DNA of 64,000 nucleotides from Desmodesmus armatus (Eukaryota; Chlorophyta; Chlorophyceae; Sphaeropleales; Scenedesmaceae): assembly GCA_007449985.2 (NCBI GenBank), contig VIIQ02000208.1, positions 62,001-126,000 on the forward strand, given 5' to 3'. The notes below the pieces were generated by a model, which was not told where the DNA came from, ran no database searches, and saw only the letters and a list, made by a program, of their open reading frames with translations. Both the position numbers and the translations under genes were made by a program. Of the stretch, positions 44,725 through 58,300 are shown in pieces (the stretch's first letter is position 1; the number at the start of each line of letters is the position of its first letter).

Positions 44725-47700
44725 ATGGGCTCATGGAGCTGCTGGTGGCGGGGCCCAGCATGCTGTGTTCTGTTGCTGTTGCTGCTGGAGGGGCCTGGGT
44801 TGGCAGTGGGCGCCTCGGCCCCTGCCCCTTCCAGCTCCGACGATGTATGTGATGGAGCCTCTTACACCAACAGAATCGACAACAAAGGTATACCACTCCG
44901 CCAGGGGCTGGACTGGCATATGCAGGGGTTGTAGCAGTTGCAGCACCGACAAAGTTGAGGCACCATCATGTACAGTCATGTGTAGAAGCACTCTATACCA
45001 GCACTGCGGCCTCTACTGGAAGGCAGAAAGTCCATTAGCTGATTCACCCTTACAGATAGCTCTGCTTGGGAACATGTACCCAACTGTGCATCCTGTTGCT
45101 GCGAGTTCTTCTGGCGACACTGCCGGCGTGTCTGTGCTGCTGCATCCCGCAGGATACTACAACTGGTGTCTTGTAAAGGGGACCTCGTATGATGTGGTGC
45201 TGTTTGGGGGCTTGGCGGTGGTGCTGGCATGCTTGCTGCAGGGCAAACTCAATACACTCATGGTCTTGGCAGCAGGTGGGTGCATCCAGTAGTGCCCGTG
45301 TGTCTCGCATGGGGGCCTCAAAAGCAGAAGCAGCTGGATAGCTGCGCAGCTGGGTAGTGCCCGTGTGTCTCGCATGGGCCTCACAAGCAGAATCAGGTGG
45401 ATAGCTGTGGAACCCAGCAGAAGAGCTGTTGCACAAATTGGTGCCAGCGTCACAAAGCCACGTCCTGCAGCTGGGATACCTGACGCTTTGGTCTGAGAAA
45501 CCAGGTCGCCTAGTCACACAGCCGCAGACGAGATCCCCCCCCCCCCTCTCCCCGCGGGCAATGTTGCCGCCATAGCCTACTGCAGCCGCCAGCAGCACTG
45601 GCAGCAGGGTGAGGCCTACTGAGCACGGCAGCTGCCACACAGCCAGAACACACTTTTCGTACCAGTACTTGGGCTGGAAAGAGAGCAAGAAAGCTACGCC
45701 CCTGTATCAACGGGTGCGCTATGCTGTACGGGGGGGGGGGGGGGGACCTTGGCACTCTGCCACAGGATAGGATAAGCTTGACACGGCTGTGCTTCAACTT
45801 GTGAAAGCAGATGGAGCGTTCCTAACCCCTGCATGTCTCTGCGCTTCTGCTCATTCCACAGGTGCCATCCTCATGGCGATTGCCTGGCCAGTGAACCTGG
45901 GAGCGCTGGGCAACAGCTTGGCGATATGGCTTGGGATTTCCCCTTGGCAGCTGTTCTTCTATGTCTTCCTGCCGCCATTGCTGCTGGACGCAGCCGTGCG
46001 CATTGATTGGTACCTTTTCAAAAAGGTGAGAGATGGGTGGAGAATGGACGCAGCATGTGAGGCGAAGGATGGGTGCCAGCGCTGCTGATGTGAGTGGAGG
46101 ACTTACAGACAGACTGTTAGAGCATCATTCGCTAGTCAGACATTGCATCTGGGAACGTCGAGTGAAGTCCAGGCAGCTGTGCGAGCAGTCTGCTGCACCA
46201 CCAAGGTGCCAGCATTAGTGCATGCAAGGAACATTTTGGGTGAATCAAGTGATGGGCCTTTGGGGCACCCCCTGAACCCGTTGGTTGGCTGGCTAGTGCC
46301 TGGGACCTTGTCACCCATGCATGCACTGTACTGTACTTCACAAGTGGTGTACTGCTTTGAAAATATCACACTGGTTTCAACGAGGACTCACATGCAGCTG
46401 CCTTGCCTGCCTGGCATTGTTCTTGCTGCTCTCCCTGCCCTTTCTCCCCGCTCCTGCAGAGTTTTGTGCAGTTTCACACGGGCATCCTGGTTGTGGGTGC
46501 CACTTGTATCATAGCATGCAACATTACTTGTGCTTCAGCTCCTAGGCAGCTGTCGTCTCTGCCTGACATTGTTCTTGCTGCTCGCCCTGCCTCCTCCCTG
46601 CAGAGTTTTGTGCAGGTGTTCACGCTGGCGTTCCTGGTTGTGGGAGCCACCTGCATAGCCATGGTTCCCATCATGCTCTATATGCTGGACCTTCGGAAGT
46701 ACGGGTGGGAGTGGATCCACGCCTGCATGTTTGGAGCCATGATCGCATCTACGGACGCAGTTGCCATCGTGTCTATCATGAAGAGCAGTGAGTGCCGTGC
46801 TTGACAGCATGCAGCCGCGGCAGCATGGGTGTGGGTCTTTTGCTGAGCGCAGTACGACAGGTGCAACGCTGAATGCAGCAGGCACAATGCTGAGCGCAGC
46901 AAGGTCTTATCGGCTCATAGTTGTTTGATCAGCATATGTGTGGTAGGACGGCGTGGCATGCAGCAGAGGCCGCTGCTGCCTGAAGACAACAGTGGTCCGT
47001 TCCATTGACTAAATCCTGTATACTTATGGTATGTGTCTTCGTGTGGCATTGGCTGCTCACACTGTCAGCACAGGGACCAACACGCAGCCATCAAACTGGC
47101 GTTCTTGCACAGCTGCGACATGCAAGTATGTAACCGTTTGTGCTCTTTGTGTCCCTACTCAACGCAGGTGGCGGTCCAAAGCGCCTGCGTGTGCTGCTGG
47201 AGGGCGAGTCCCTGCTGAACGATGCTTCAGGCCTGACGCTGTTTGAGGTGTTCTTCCACATTGTAAGTCCCAAGTCGCACCAGTTGCAAGTCACACACCT
47301 CTGCCTGCCGCGAGCACCCTGCCTGTCTCTGCGTACAGCAGTGTAGCCTGCTAGACTCCTTGCAACATGTTGGGTTTTGCTGTCGTCACCCCAACACCGC
47401 CGCTGAGCGCATGCGCATCGCTGTAGGAAAGCATACCTTTGGTCCAGTCCATGCAGGTGCCATGCATCACGCAGCTCCTGATGTGGTCTTGTCAACGTTG
47501 CTGTCATGGCTGATTGCAACAGCGCACTCATGCTGTCGTCTCCATGTTGTCTTCCTGCTGCAGCTGCAAGAGCAGTTTGCCCACCCAGAGCACAAGGAGC
47601 CTGTCGCAGTCATCGTTGGGCACGTTTTTCTCGCTGTGGTTCAGCTGAGTTTGAGTGAGTAGATTGGCTTTTTGCTTGATTGCTAGCCCAGTAATGCTTC

Positions 47701-50700
47701 CTCTGGGAGCCACCTCGAGTACTGTGTGCACGAGCGTGTTGTGTACCACAGCGTTGCGACATACACTGCTGTAGTGCTCTGGTCAAGCGTTTTCTGCATC
47801 CTTCGTCGCGTTTTCCTGTGTCATTGTGTGTGCAAGTGTGTAGGACTGGTCAGCCAAGGTATGCGCATGCGTCTGAATGCTGCACACAATTTTGACATCG
47901 CTGACAGCTGGCGCTGTGGTGTGTCGTGCTGCCCCTTGCTGCTGTGCCCTGTTGTGCAGTTGGGTTTGTCATGGGCATCGTGTTTGGTGTGCTGACACGC
48001 CTCTTCCTGCGCTACATGAGGTGTGTCGATGCATATGTTGCACGACAAGCATTTCTGCCAAAACCATATGAACTCAACACCATGGCACAGTTAAAGCACG
48101 TGAGCTGCATGCCTGTTGGTAGCTGTGCAGTGTTGGCAGCACATTCATGTCTGCAGCTGTCACTTTTAACTCGTGTCGCCGGGGGGAGTTGTACCGAGAA
48201 CCTCACCGCCTCACGTAGGGACCATGCTTTGCCCCGCTTGGACGGCCGTGCAGACAGGCTGGTTGGGGTTGCTGGTGGCAACGTGCTGCAACCTCCTGCT
48301 GCCCTACTAGGCCGTCCCTGTTCGTAGGGTACCCGTGAAGCCATTGTCGTGTCGCCCAGGCTGTTCACCAAGTGTGTTATTGCATCGACCTGCCGGGTTT
48401 GTGTGCAGGTATGCTGGAGCAGGTCATGATCAGGAGGTGGCCCTCACTTTGGGCATGGCTTACTTGGCCTACTGGGTCACAGGCATACCCTGCAAGGGCT
48501 CAGGTGAGCTGTTGGGTGTGGGCAGGAGTGGTGTATGTGGAGATTACACAGGATGGGGATGGTGGTAGTCTAGCATGCTAGACATGCACACCCCTGTGCG
48601 CCTGAAATTACATTTTTTGCCAGTGGTTCTCCATGGGCGTAGTGACCTAATCACTCAGGAGAGAGCTCAGGAGATATTCGGTGGGAGGTGGCCAAGTTCA
48701 GGTGCATACATCGCTAGCTAATTTGAGTGGTGGCACTGTGCAGCTCTCCAGGCACCTTACACACCAACCCCTTTTGAGTCGTCAGTGCGTCACGTGGCAT
48801 GTGTGTTCTGCCCCTGTGTTGATGTACAGGTGTGGTGGCTGTCGCCATCATGGGGCTGTATGGTGCCTCGACCAACTGCTGGGACATGAGCACGGCGGCT
48901 CACCACACCTTTGACGGCTTCTGGGAGACGCTGGCCTTTGCGGTGAATGCACTAGTGTTCATGTGGTCTGGCGCCCACGTGGTCAACTTCTTCATCAGGT
49001 GTGCAGCAGTGGTGCACAGCTGTTTTGAGCCGCTTCAATGTGTTGGATATGTGGTGCTAGGCCACCTGCTGGGTGCTCTCACTGCATTGCACTGGGGATG
49101 TTTTCCAGGGCTGCTTATCTTCCAGCAATTCACTATCGGCAAGTTGAGCAGCAAAAAATCCACATACGCGATTCCGCGCGAACATACTGCCATGTTGCTG
49201 CTCGCAGGGCTTCTGAGGAGTTGCAAGCTCTGGGGCTGGAAAACGACCTGTCGACCACGCTGTGGATGACGCCCATCATATACATCATCCTCATGCTGTT
49301 GCGTTACGCCTTGACAGCAGCGTTTCGCCCCCTGTTCATTTTGATCAGGGGCGATATCAACGCGAAGGAGTGTATCTTTGTGACGTTCGCTGGGTTGAGG
49401 GGCAGTGCGAGCTTGATCATGGGCTCCGCGGTCGTCACGCAGCAGTTTGCGATGTACGCGGGGACCCCTGAGACGTTTCCGGTAAGAGCTGTGACTCTCG
49501 CGATGTACGTTGCCATGAAACCACAGCAGCGGCAGCAGCAGCTGCCGCTGGTTTGCCTACGCATGTTGCCATCAGCAGCTCGTGCTGCACACACTGCTGA
49601 CTTTGTGGTCAACACGCTTGGCCGATGGCCGATGGCGGCGGCACCATCAGCGGCGTCCATGAGCAGTGTCGAGGTTGCTTGGGAGCTGCTTGTTCAACCA
49701 TATGTTGCCAGTCATATCATAGCGCCTTGATGCAGTGCTGAGGTCATTGTCTTGCTGTGGTGCACTCCCTCCCCCTGTCCTGCAGGTGGTCAAGTCAATG
49801 ATGGTGTTCTGGACTGCCGGCTTTGTGCTGATGACATTGGGCATCAACGCACCCATGCTGCCCTTCATCCTGCGCATCACAGGCCTCTCAAAGGTAAGAC
49901 ATACAGCCCCTGCTGTTGCTGCTGATGCTGGCATGCAGTCAGGCTCTCCCTTTTTCGTGTACCTCTCGCCACAGCTTCTCACGTGGGGGACAGGAGGGGT
50001 GACAGCAAGCACACATGGAACATGCTGCTGCTGCTGCTGCTCTCCCCCGGTTATGCGTCTCTGGCCACTTCTAGAGCAGGTTATATGTGCCGCTCAAAGA
50101 GAGGTAGCAAGCACAAATCCCACGTGTGGCTTTCTACTGGTGTTTCTTGCGTGGCCATAGGCGCTAACAGAACTGCGTGCATGTGCAGGCGTGTTTGCGC
50201 CAAATGCACATGCGCAATGATTCATCCGTGCGGCGCACTTGCTTGTTCTTCAACTCTTGCTGATCTTCACATCAACCCGGCAATATGCGCGGTGTGTTGT
50301 TTGCCAGAAAAGCAGCTGGGGCGGTCATTGAGCTAGTCGTGGTTTGTGCTATGTATCATCTGTGCTATGTGCCGTGTGTTGATCACAGGTACCAGAGAAG
50401 CAGTTGGAGCGGCGGCGGCGCGCTGTGGACGCCCTGGCTGACCATAGCCGCGTGGTGCTGGAGCAGCTGAGGGACGCTGAGGACGAACTGCTGGCAGGTG
50501 AGCGGATACAGTGGCGGCAGGTCTGGTTATGTAATCTCGGGGCTTATCGGGTACCGGAATTGACGTACTTGTGCGGGTGATCTCAATCGCCCACTCGAAT
50601 GCGAAGAGGAAGGGTGCTAATATATGTGAAAGCCCCCATGAGCAGATCTGCTCGCTGGCCAGTGCCGGGGAAGAGGGTTAACCTCCTGCAATATTGGTAT

Positions 50701-52268
50701 TGGTATTGGTAATCCAAAAGCGCCGCAGCATCTTGGTGCCACTGTGCTGCCATTTCCCCTGTTCTGGGGACTTCGATGTGTTGGTGGTGGTCTTTCAGCC
50801 GAGTTGTTTGGGTGAAGCACGCTGATCGGAGTAAAGACGCTCTAGCACAGGGCGGTCAGAGATACGGTGGCAGTCTGCCACACAGCATGCTCAGCTGGCT
50901 TGATCAGCCGGCATATGTCGACAATGTGGTGGTTGAAGTTGCCGAGGTACGATGCAATGCAGGGTGTCTCAGTGCAGGTCTTTGTGCCTTTCACAAGTGA
51001 CGCGTGTACTTCTGACATGCAGGTGTTGACTGGGGCCAAGTGGCAGCCTTCGTAGACCACGGCAGGAAGTACAGCGCATTCACTGGCGTCACCACACCTG
51101 CAGGCCCCATAAAGCGCCTCATGCTGCGCCTCTGGGCCTGCGCATGCTGCTGCTGCCCATGCCTACTACCATGGATCACCGGCAGTAGCGCTGCTGCCGC
51201 CACTGCTGCCGCCGCACAGCAGCAGCAGCAGCTTGAGCTGGCTGGCAAAGGGGACATTTCAAAGGACCCTGATCAAGGCCCTGGGCACGATCCTTCCAGC
51301 AATGGCCACAGCAATGGTAAGGGCCATGGGCGTAGGCACAAGCATAGGAGCCGCAGGCCCCATGGCAGTGCAGCAGACGGCATGCAGCAGGGGTTGAAGG
51401 CGGGGCCGCCAGTAGTCGTTGCTGCTGCTGCTGGTGACGGTGTGGCAGCTGCGGCACTGCCGCAGCTGCTGATGTCATCCTGTAGTGAGGGGGATGGGGC
51501 ACGTTCTAATGGTGATGCTGCTGTCTCAGCGACGGGAGCAGCAGCCACTGTGGGTGCAACAGCAATGCCGAACGGCAGCATGTCTGGAGGAAGCAGTGGG
51601 CGTCCGGCCAGGGGGACGGCAGCAGCGCGGCTTACTGGGGACTCCCAGGGGCAGCTGTGGGGCTCTGGGAAGGAGGACAACACGGAAGCAGAGCAGGCCG
51701 GGAGCAGCAGCAGCAGCAGCAGCAGTGACGCCGACGAGGTGCTGCCTGGCGTGCAGCAGCAGCAGCAGCAGTGGGTGCCACAGCAGCAATTACGTGGCAG
51801 GAGTCGGCTTGGCAATGGTGGCAGCTCATTCAGGCATCAGTGCTTGCGCAGGCGGGAGGCACAGATGCGGCACGTGAGTGGCACTGTCAGCGACTCGGAA
51901 GGCAGTAGCAGCAGCAGCAGCGGCAGCAGCGATGACGACGCCAGCAGCACCAGTGGGCATAGCATGGTCAGCAGGTATGACAGCAACCTTATCAATGACG
52001 TGCTGCCGTTCCTGCAAGCGCACGAGGTGGATGTCATGCAGCAGGAGTGCCCCTTCCTGCTAGATTCAGCCATGCAGCAGCAGCAGCGGGTGGCTGCTGC
52101 TGCTGCAGGCACGGCAGCAGCTGCGAACAGCAGCGGATGGCCCCAGCAGCAGCAGCAGCAGCAGCAGCCAGCTGGTGGGCAGCACGTGCTGCCTGTGGCG
52201 CACCAACTGCCGCAGCAGCAGCAGTACAAAGGCGTCAGGGGCCTCTACGAAAGGTGGATGAAGCCCCA

Positions 52269-52313
<45 letters not shown>

Positions 52314-55300
52314 TGCCCTGGGCGACAGCAGCTTGGCTGGTAGTGCAGCTGGGGTGGAGCTGCAGCGGGCCAGCAACAGTGCCAGTGCCAGCAACAGGCT
52401 TCAGCAGCAGCAGCAGGGCACGTCAAGAGGCTCTCCAACACAATCAGCAGCAGCAGCAGTTCCCCCGCAGGTTACATTTGACAACAGGTCGGGTTCCAAC
52501 TTGGCGCAGCCATCGCTGTCTGCGTATGCAGCTGCCTCAGCCTCCCGCAGCAACAATTTAGCCCCGGATCTCTCAGCAGCCGGCAGCAGCGGCAGGCCCA
52601 TGGTGCCAAGCCGAGGCACGAGCCGCAGCCTGGCAAGCCGCAGCGCTGCTCCTGCCTTGATATACGGCGGGATGGGCAGCTACTCTGGGGCAGCGGGGGC
52701 AGCAGCAGCAGCAGCAGGCAGCGCAGCTGGGTCTGGGTTTGACCCCATAGCAGCAGCGGGGTCACCGCAGCCTGGGCACCGCCGCAAAGGGTCTGAGGGG
52801 GCTGGTTTGGGGTCGCTGCAGGAGCAGGGGCAGGTTGCTCAGCAGCAGCAGCCGCCACGGCCGCTGTCGGTGACAGCAGCAGGCGCTGGGGCAGCGGCAG
52901 CAGCGCCGACGAGCGCAGGGTCGTGGGGTCTTGCAGGCAGCTGGGTGGCGACACAGCAGCAGGAGCCTGCGTCGGCCGTAGCAGCAGCAGCTGCTGTCGG
53001 GTCTTTGCGCAGCAGCTCTGCAGTGGGACCGGCGGCCGGGGGTCTGGCTGGTGGGGCGCGGGGGCTGCAGACGGGGACGGAGAAGGCGCTTGGGCGGCGG
53101 TCGGGTATGTATGGCCAGGGCCGGAGTCTGGGCACACGGTCGACCACTCTTGCCGACAGGTGGGTAGGAGCGGGAGGCAACTTGGGTTTGAACCTGGCGG
53201 GAGATTGGGAACCCTTTGAATAGCTCTGCAGCGGGGCGGCGGCTGGGGGTAATGCTGGTGGGGCGCGGGGGCTGCAGACGGGGACGGAGAAAGCGCTCGG
53301 GCGGCGGTCGGGTATGTATGGCCAGGGTCGGAACCTTGGGACGCGGTCGACCACTCTGGCAGACAGGTGGGTAGGGGCGGGAGGCAACTTGGGTTCGAAC
53401 CTGGCGGGAGATTGGGAACCCTTTGAATAGCTCTGCAGCGGGGCCGGGGGCTGGGGGTCCTGCTGGCGGGGCGCGGGGGCTGCAGACGGGGACGGAGAAG
53501 GCGCTTGGGGGGCGATCGGGTTGATGTATGGCCAGGGTCGGAGTCTGGGCACACGGTCGACCACTCTGGCAGACAGGTGGGTAGGGGCGGGTGGTTATCA
53601 TTCTTGATGCTGGCGAATGGTTGCACCCCCTGGATGCCTCTGTTGGTGCCCAAGTGTTGCAGCAGCCACAAGCACCCACTCGGATGCCTGATATATTATG
53701 TGCAGCTGCATGGGGGTGCTTCTTCACTGCATGCTTTTGTAAATGTAATGTTGCCTTTCAATTATGCATGCTCCCTGAGGTGGTGACTGTCAAGTTGAGG
53801 GGTGCCACGCACATGGGATGCCATGACTCATTATTAGGGAACGCAGTCTGATCAGCCAGTGTGCTGCATCTGTGCTGCAGGTATGGCGGCAGTCTGTCTA
53901 GCTGTATGGGGGTGCTTCTCCACTACAAGCTTCATGTACACAACTACTAGCCTTTGACTTGTGCATGTGCCCCGTGGCAGGCCTGACGGTACCTTCGCAC
54001 CTGGAACTTGTGTGTGTACAAGTAGAGACGCGTCAGTGTGATGTCTGATCAGCCAATGTGCTGCATCTGTGCTGCAGGTATGGTGGCAACAGCACTGAGC
54101 TGTTCACTCCCTTCCAGCCATAATAACTGCCGTTCCTCTCCTCACCAATCGTTCCACCTGCCGTTCAGCAACCGCTCCACCTGCCGTGCACTCCCTTCAA
54201 GTCATTCCACCTTCCAATGTGCTGCATCTGCGCTGCAGGTATGGCGGCAGCAGCACTGAGCCGTTCACTCCCTTCCAGCCATTCCACCTGCCAGAGGCTG
54301 AAGTGGCTGAAGGTGCACCACTGACGCGGCACAGCAGGGGCATCGCCGCTCAGCCAGATGCACAGGTAAACAGGCGGCGTGCGTATATGTATGTATGTTG
54401 TTAACCTGTTTCTATGCTGATGAGAAGTAGCATGCGTGTGTTATGTGTTTTTGGAAGGGGGTACGGTTTAGGGTTTGGCCAGGGGGTATAAGCCTGCTGA
54501 CACAACCATCAGCATTTGGTGCTGCGCCGCTTTTGCTGTTCATCCGTGCATGTGTTGTTCGTGGATACACAACGCATGGCATGCACATCAGCAAGTGCAT
54601 TCTGGCCTGAAGTTAGCATCGCTCTGCTTTCTCTTCCTTTTTTTCTGATCTCACAGGGTGCAGGCAGGTCGTTGCGCAGGGCAAGCAGCGAAAGCGAGCG
54701 CCGCCCCGATCGCGCCGAAAGCTGGGACGCAGCCGCCGTAGCTGTCGACATGGTCTCCCTCGAGCGCAACACCAGCAGCAAGACGCTGGGCGCCGCGACC
54801 TCCTCCCTCGCCGGTTCCGCAGCTGCCGCCGGCACCAGCGCTGCCCCCGGGTTCCCTACGCGCCCCGGTTCTGGCCACAACAGAGCGGGGTCTAGGGGTC
54901 TTGCCTCCCGTAGTGTTGGTCTCTCAGGGGCGTACGCACCCCCACCTGGGGGTATGGATATTCCCGGGGGCTCACAGCTTCCAGAGAGGCAAAGCTACCG
55001 TCCACAGGGCCACAGGTCCAGTATGGACGGCAGGAGCCTGGCCACCCGCAGCAACAACCCACACCTGCCCGCAGTCGTGGCCATCGCTCCCAGCCTCTCT
55101 ACGATCTCTACTGGCCTGGCCGCGTATAATAAGGGTAGTACAACAGCAGGGGGTGCAGATGGCAGCTTCAGGCAGCCGCCGGGTTTGCCCTGGGGCAATG
55201 CCGGAAAGGCGGAGCGCAGCCTAGCGGCGTCATCCGTCCCTGTGGCGGGGATAGTTGCGGCGGCTGCGGCAGCGGCAGCGACGGCTGTGGCAGCACCGCG

Positions 55301-58300
55301 CAGCGTCACTGCTGCCAGCGCTGACGGCAGCGCCGGCGGCGGCGGCAGCACTGGGAACCTCCTGAGCATGCTGAGGTCGTCTGTGGGTATGGGGGTGGCG
55401 CGTTCGAGCACCAAGGCTGGGGGGCCCTTTGGGCGGGCGTTTACGGATGATGATGAGGGCTACTCGGATGTTGACGGGATGTCGGACCCTTCTAAGCTGA
55501 TGCAGATGAATGATGCTGACCTGGCAGATGCACGCAGCTGGCTGGTGACCGGTGAGTGCAGCAGGGCACGTTCATCACCACAGTGAAGTGTGGTGGTACT
55601 GCCTGAGTAGTCAGGTGTTTTTATCATGGTTGCTTGGAGATAGCAAGCCTGGCTGGTTTGGTTGTCCTTGACTCGTCCCTTCCTCCTATGCAAAGTGCAC
55701 CATATGGTGACAAGGGCACATGATTCCATTCTGCCAGTTGTTTGCATTCTTCTTGCCTCACATCGATCTCGGTGTGGCCCGTGCATCTGTCCAATCTACC
55801 CTGCCGTTCACCCTCCCCCCCCTCCCCACCACACACCACAGGCCTCAAGCGTTACTTCCACGCCAAGCGCATGGAGGGCCTGCTGTCAGCGCGGGGCTTG
55901 CGCATCCTGGACAACGGCTGTGAGGTGCTGCTGGAGGTGCCGGAGAAGCCCATACACCTCTGGCACATCATCAGGGGGTGAGTGCATGTATTTGACCTGA
56001 GAGACTTGAGGTACCACAAGTTGGAAGGCCCTGTGGGCGCCCTCATGAGCTTTTGGCTCGCTGGCTAGTGCCGAGGTCGGGACTCTGTACCCCTCTTGCT
56101 GTGCTGTACTGTATAGGACAGCTGTGATTAGGAGGTGGTGCCTGGACATGTTGGGTCCTTGATGCAACCAAAGTATGGCGTGGAGGTGCCTGGGTGTCTT
56201 GCCCGCTTCCTGTGAATCGACTTGTACTTTGAGCACAGTGTGCACATGCGCACTGTGAGGGGCGTGATGCCTGTCGTGCACGGCAGCAGTGTAGGTCACA
56301 TCGTCTCAGCCCTGCAAAACGCTCTTAAGACATTGTGTGCTTGCAGGTCGCTCTGTAGTGGTGAATTTATGCTGTGCTGAACTGCGCTGCGGTCTTTATA
56401 TATGCGCGCTGCTTGTGAATCCTGCTTGTGGCAGGGACTGCGCCAATGGCACGCTGGTGCGTCTGATCACCTACCTGCTGTTTGGTTGCCGCCAAGCGTC
56501 AGTTGGCATGATGACCTGGGGCTGGGTCGGCCGCTGGCTGGCGTGGCCGCTCAAGGTTGCCGCCAGCATGCTGCAGCGTCCTCTAAACAAGGTGGGTCTT
56601 TCCTTTTGCCAGCATTTCATACAGTGTTCGACGGCAATACTGCTGTTCTTTTCAGTCACATGCAGCTAGGCCGTGTCACTTCCTGCCATTGTTTGGACCA
56701 TCTGTTGCCTGCAGCTCTGTTGACACAGTATGATCAGGCACTGATAAGATCAGTGAGTTTCCTTTGCTTCTCTCCTCGGTTGCCAACTTGTCGAGCCAGC
56801 TGGAGATACAGCAATCTATGCAGCCTCTTCTGTGGCCAGCCGGCTTGATGTTTGTCTCTGGCTGGGCAGGGCCTTACCCTTTGCCAGGGTCAGGAATCAG
56901 GGTCGGGGGCAGGGGCATAGCCCTGGGGCAACTGCTGAGACTACTGCTACTGAGACAAGGCGCCCGGTTGTTTTGCAGGTGCTGCTGATTTCTGTTGAGG
57001 TTGCCATGGAGTACCTGATGGGCCTCACCACCAGCCCACACGTGGAGCAGCTGCAGGTGAACGAGACAGAGGGGGCAGTCAGCACTGCATACCAGCCCTG
57101 TGGCAGGCGTCCAGCAGGCACAACATGAACTGCAGCAGCTGAGCAGCCGGGGCAGTCAGCACTGTTCTCCAGCCCTTGGGCAGGCGTTGAGCAGGCATTT
57201 TACAAGCTGCAGCAGTTGAGCAACTGGGCGGCGAGTTCAGCAGCTCTGGTGGTGCTGCAGGTGACGTGCCAACATGTTGACACCCTGCACAGTCTGCACA
57301 AAAAAGACATGGCTTCCACATAATCATGAACAGTGGTTGCGTCTGGGGCCAAACATCGCATTCATGGCGTGCAACCCACTTGTTGCTGTGTCGACGATTG
57401 CCTGTTGCTGCAGGAGAATGAGGCGTGGGCTGCTCTGCTTGCAGAGATCAGTGCTGAGGCTGGTCAGGTTGCGCAGTTCCTCATAGACAGGGAAATTGAG
57501 GCGCCCGAGCGCTACAGCGCAGTGCAGAGCTACCGTGTGGCCATGGCCGTCCTCCGACAGCAGCGCCTGTTTGTGGAGGTAAGGGCCGTGATGATACTTG
57601 AAGCATACTCAAATGCACGGCAGGACGGTTGCTGTGATACATGTGATCTGCATCTGTCCATGTGGCACCACGTCTACCTCTGGGGTATGCTGTGCACCAG
57701 GTGCATGATTTTCAATATGCCGCTGCATGCAGCGCTAGTTTCTATTTGAAGGAAGTTGTGAGTCATACCAGCTCATATGTGCCTTGTGGTCTGGCTGCTG
57801 CAGACGCTGTTTGAGTCAGGCATGCTGGACGCTGACCTTGTACAAGGCTTTCAGCATCCTATCGATGTACGGCCGTGCATGCAGTGCCTCCCTCTATCAG
57901 AAACCCATCAACCTTACTGGCCTGTGTGTTTGCATCGCACTGCCTTTTCCCATAGACGCTGTTCGAGTCTGGCATGCTGGAGGCTTCCGAGACGAGCGCG
58001 CTGTCACACCCCATCGAGTCTGCTGAACGGCGGTTGGAGCTGTTGGGTCCTGTGTGGCGGGCCCCCAGTGTGATGGAGGTGATGCGGCAGCTGCCTTTCC
58101 TGCGCGGCCAGCCCCAGTCCATGCTGGACTTCTTCCTCAGGTTGGTTGTGGCCATGCTGGCGATGCACGCTGCAGTGCCATCGAGCCTGTCAGTATACAC
58201 GCTGGCTGCCTGTGCAGTTGCAGCTGAGGTGCATGTGTGCATTGTATTGATGGTTTCCTTCCTGCGCGCGGCCAGCCCCAGTCCATGCTGGACGTCTTCC

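Noticed and set aside
51040..53223. Stand-alone 727-codon gene
   Set aside because: The ATG at 51040 is internal to SOS1 exon 13, which starts at the acceptor before 51023 and is in phase with exon 12. The apparent stop at 53221 lies in the intron after the donor at 53159.
52472..53727. Minus-strand frames of 240-400 codons opposite SOS1 exon 13
   Set aside because: They arise from the CAG/GCA-rich repeats and the 207-bp triplication read backwards. The plus-strand frame fits the SOS1 exon phases exactly.
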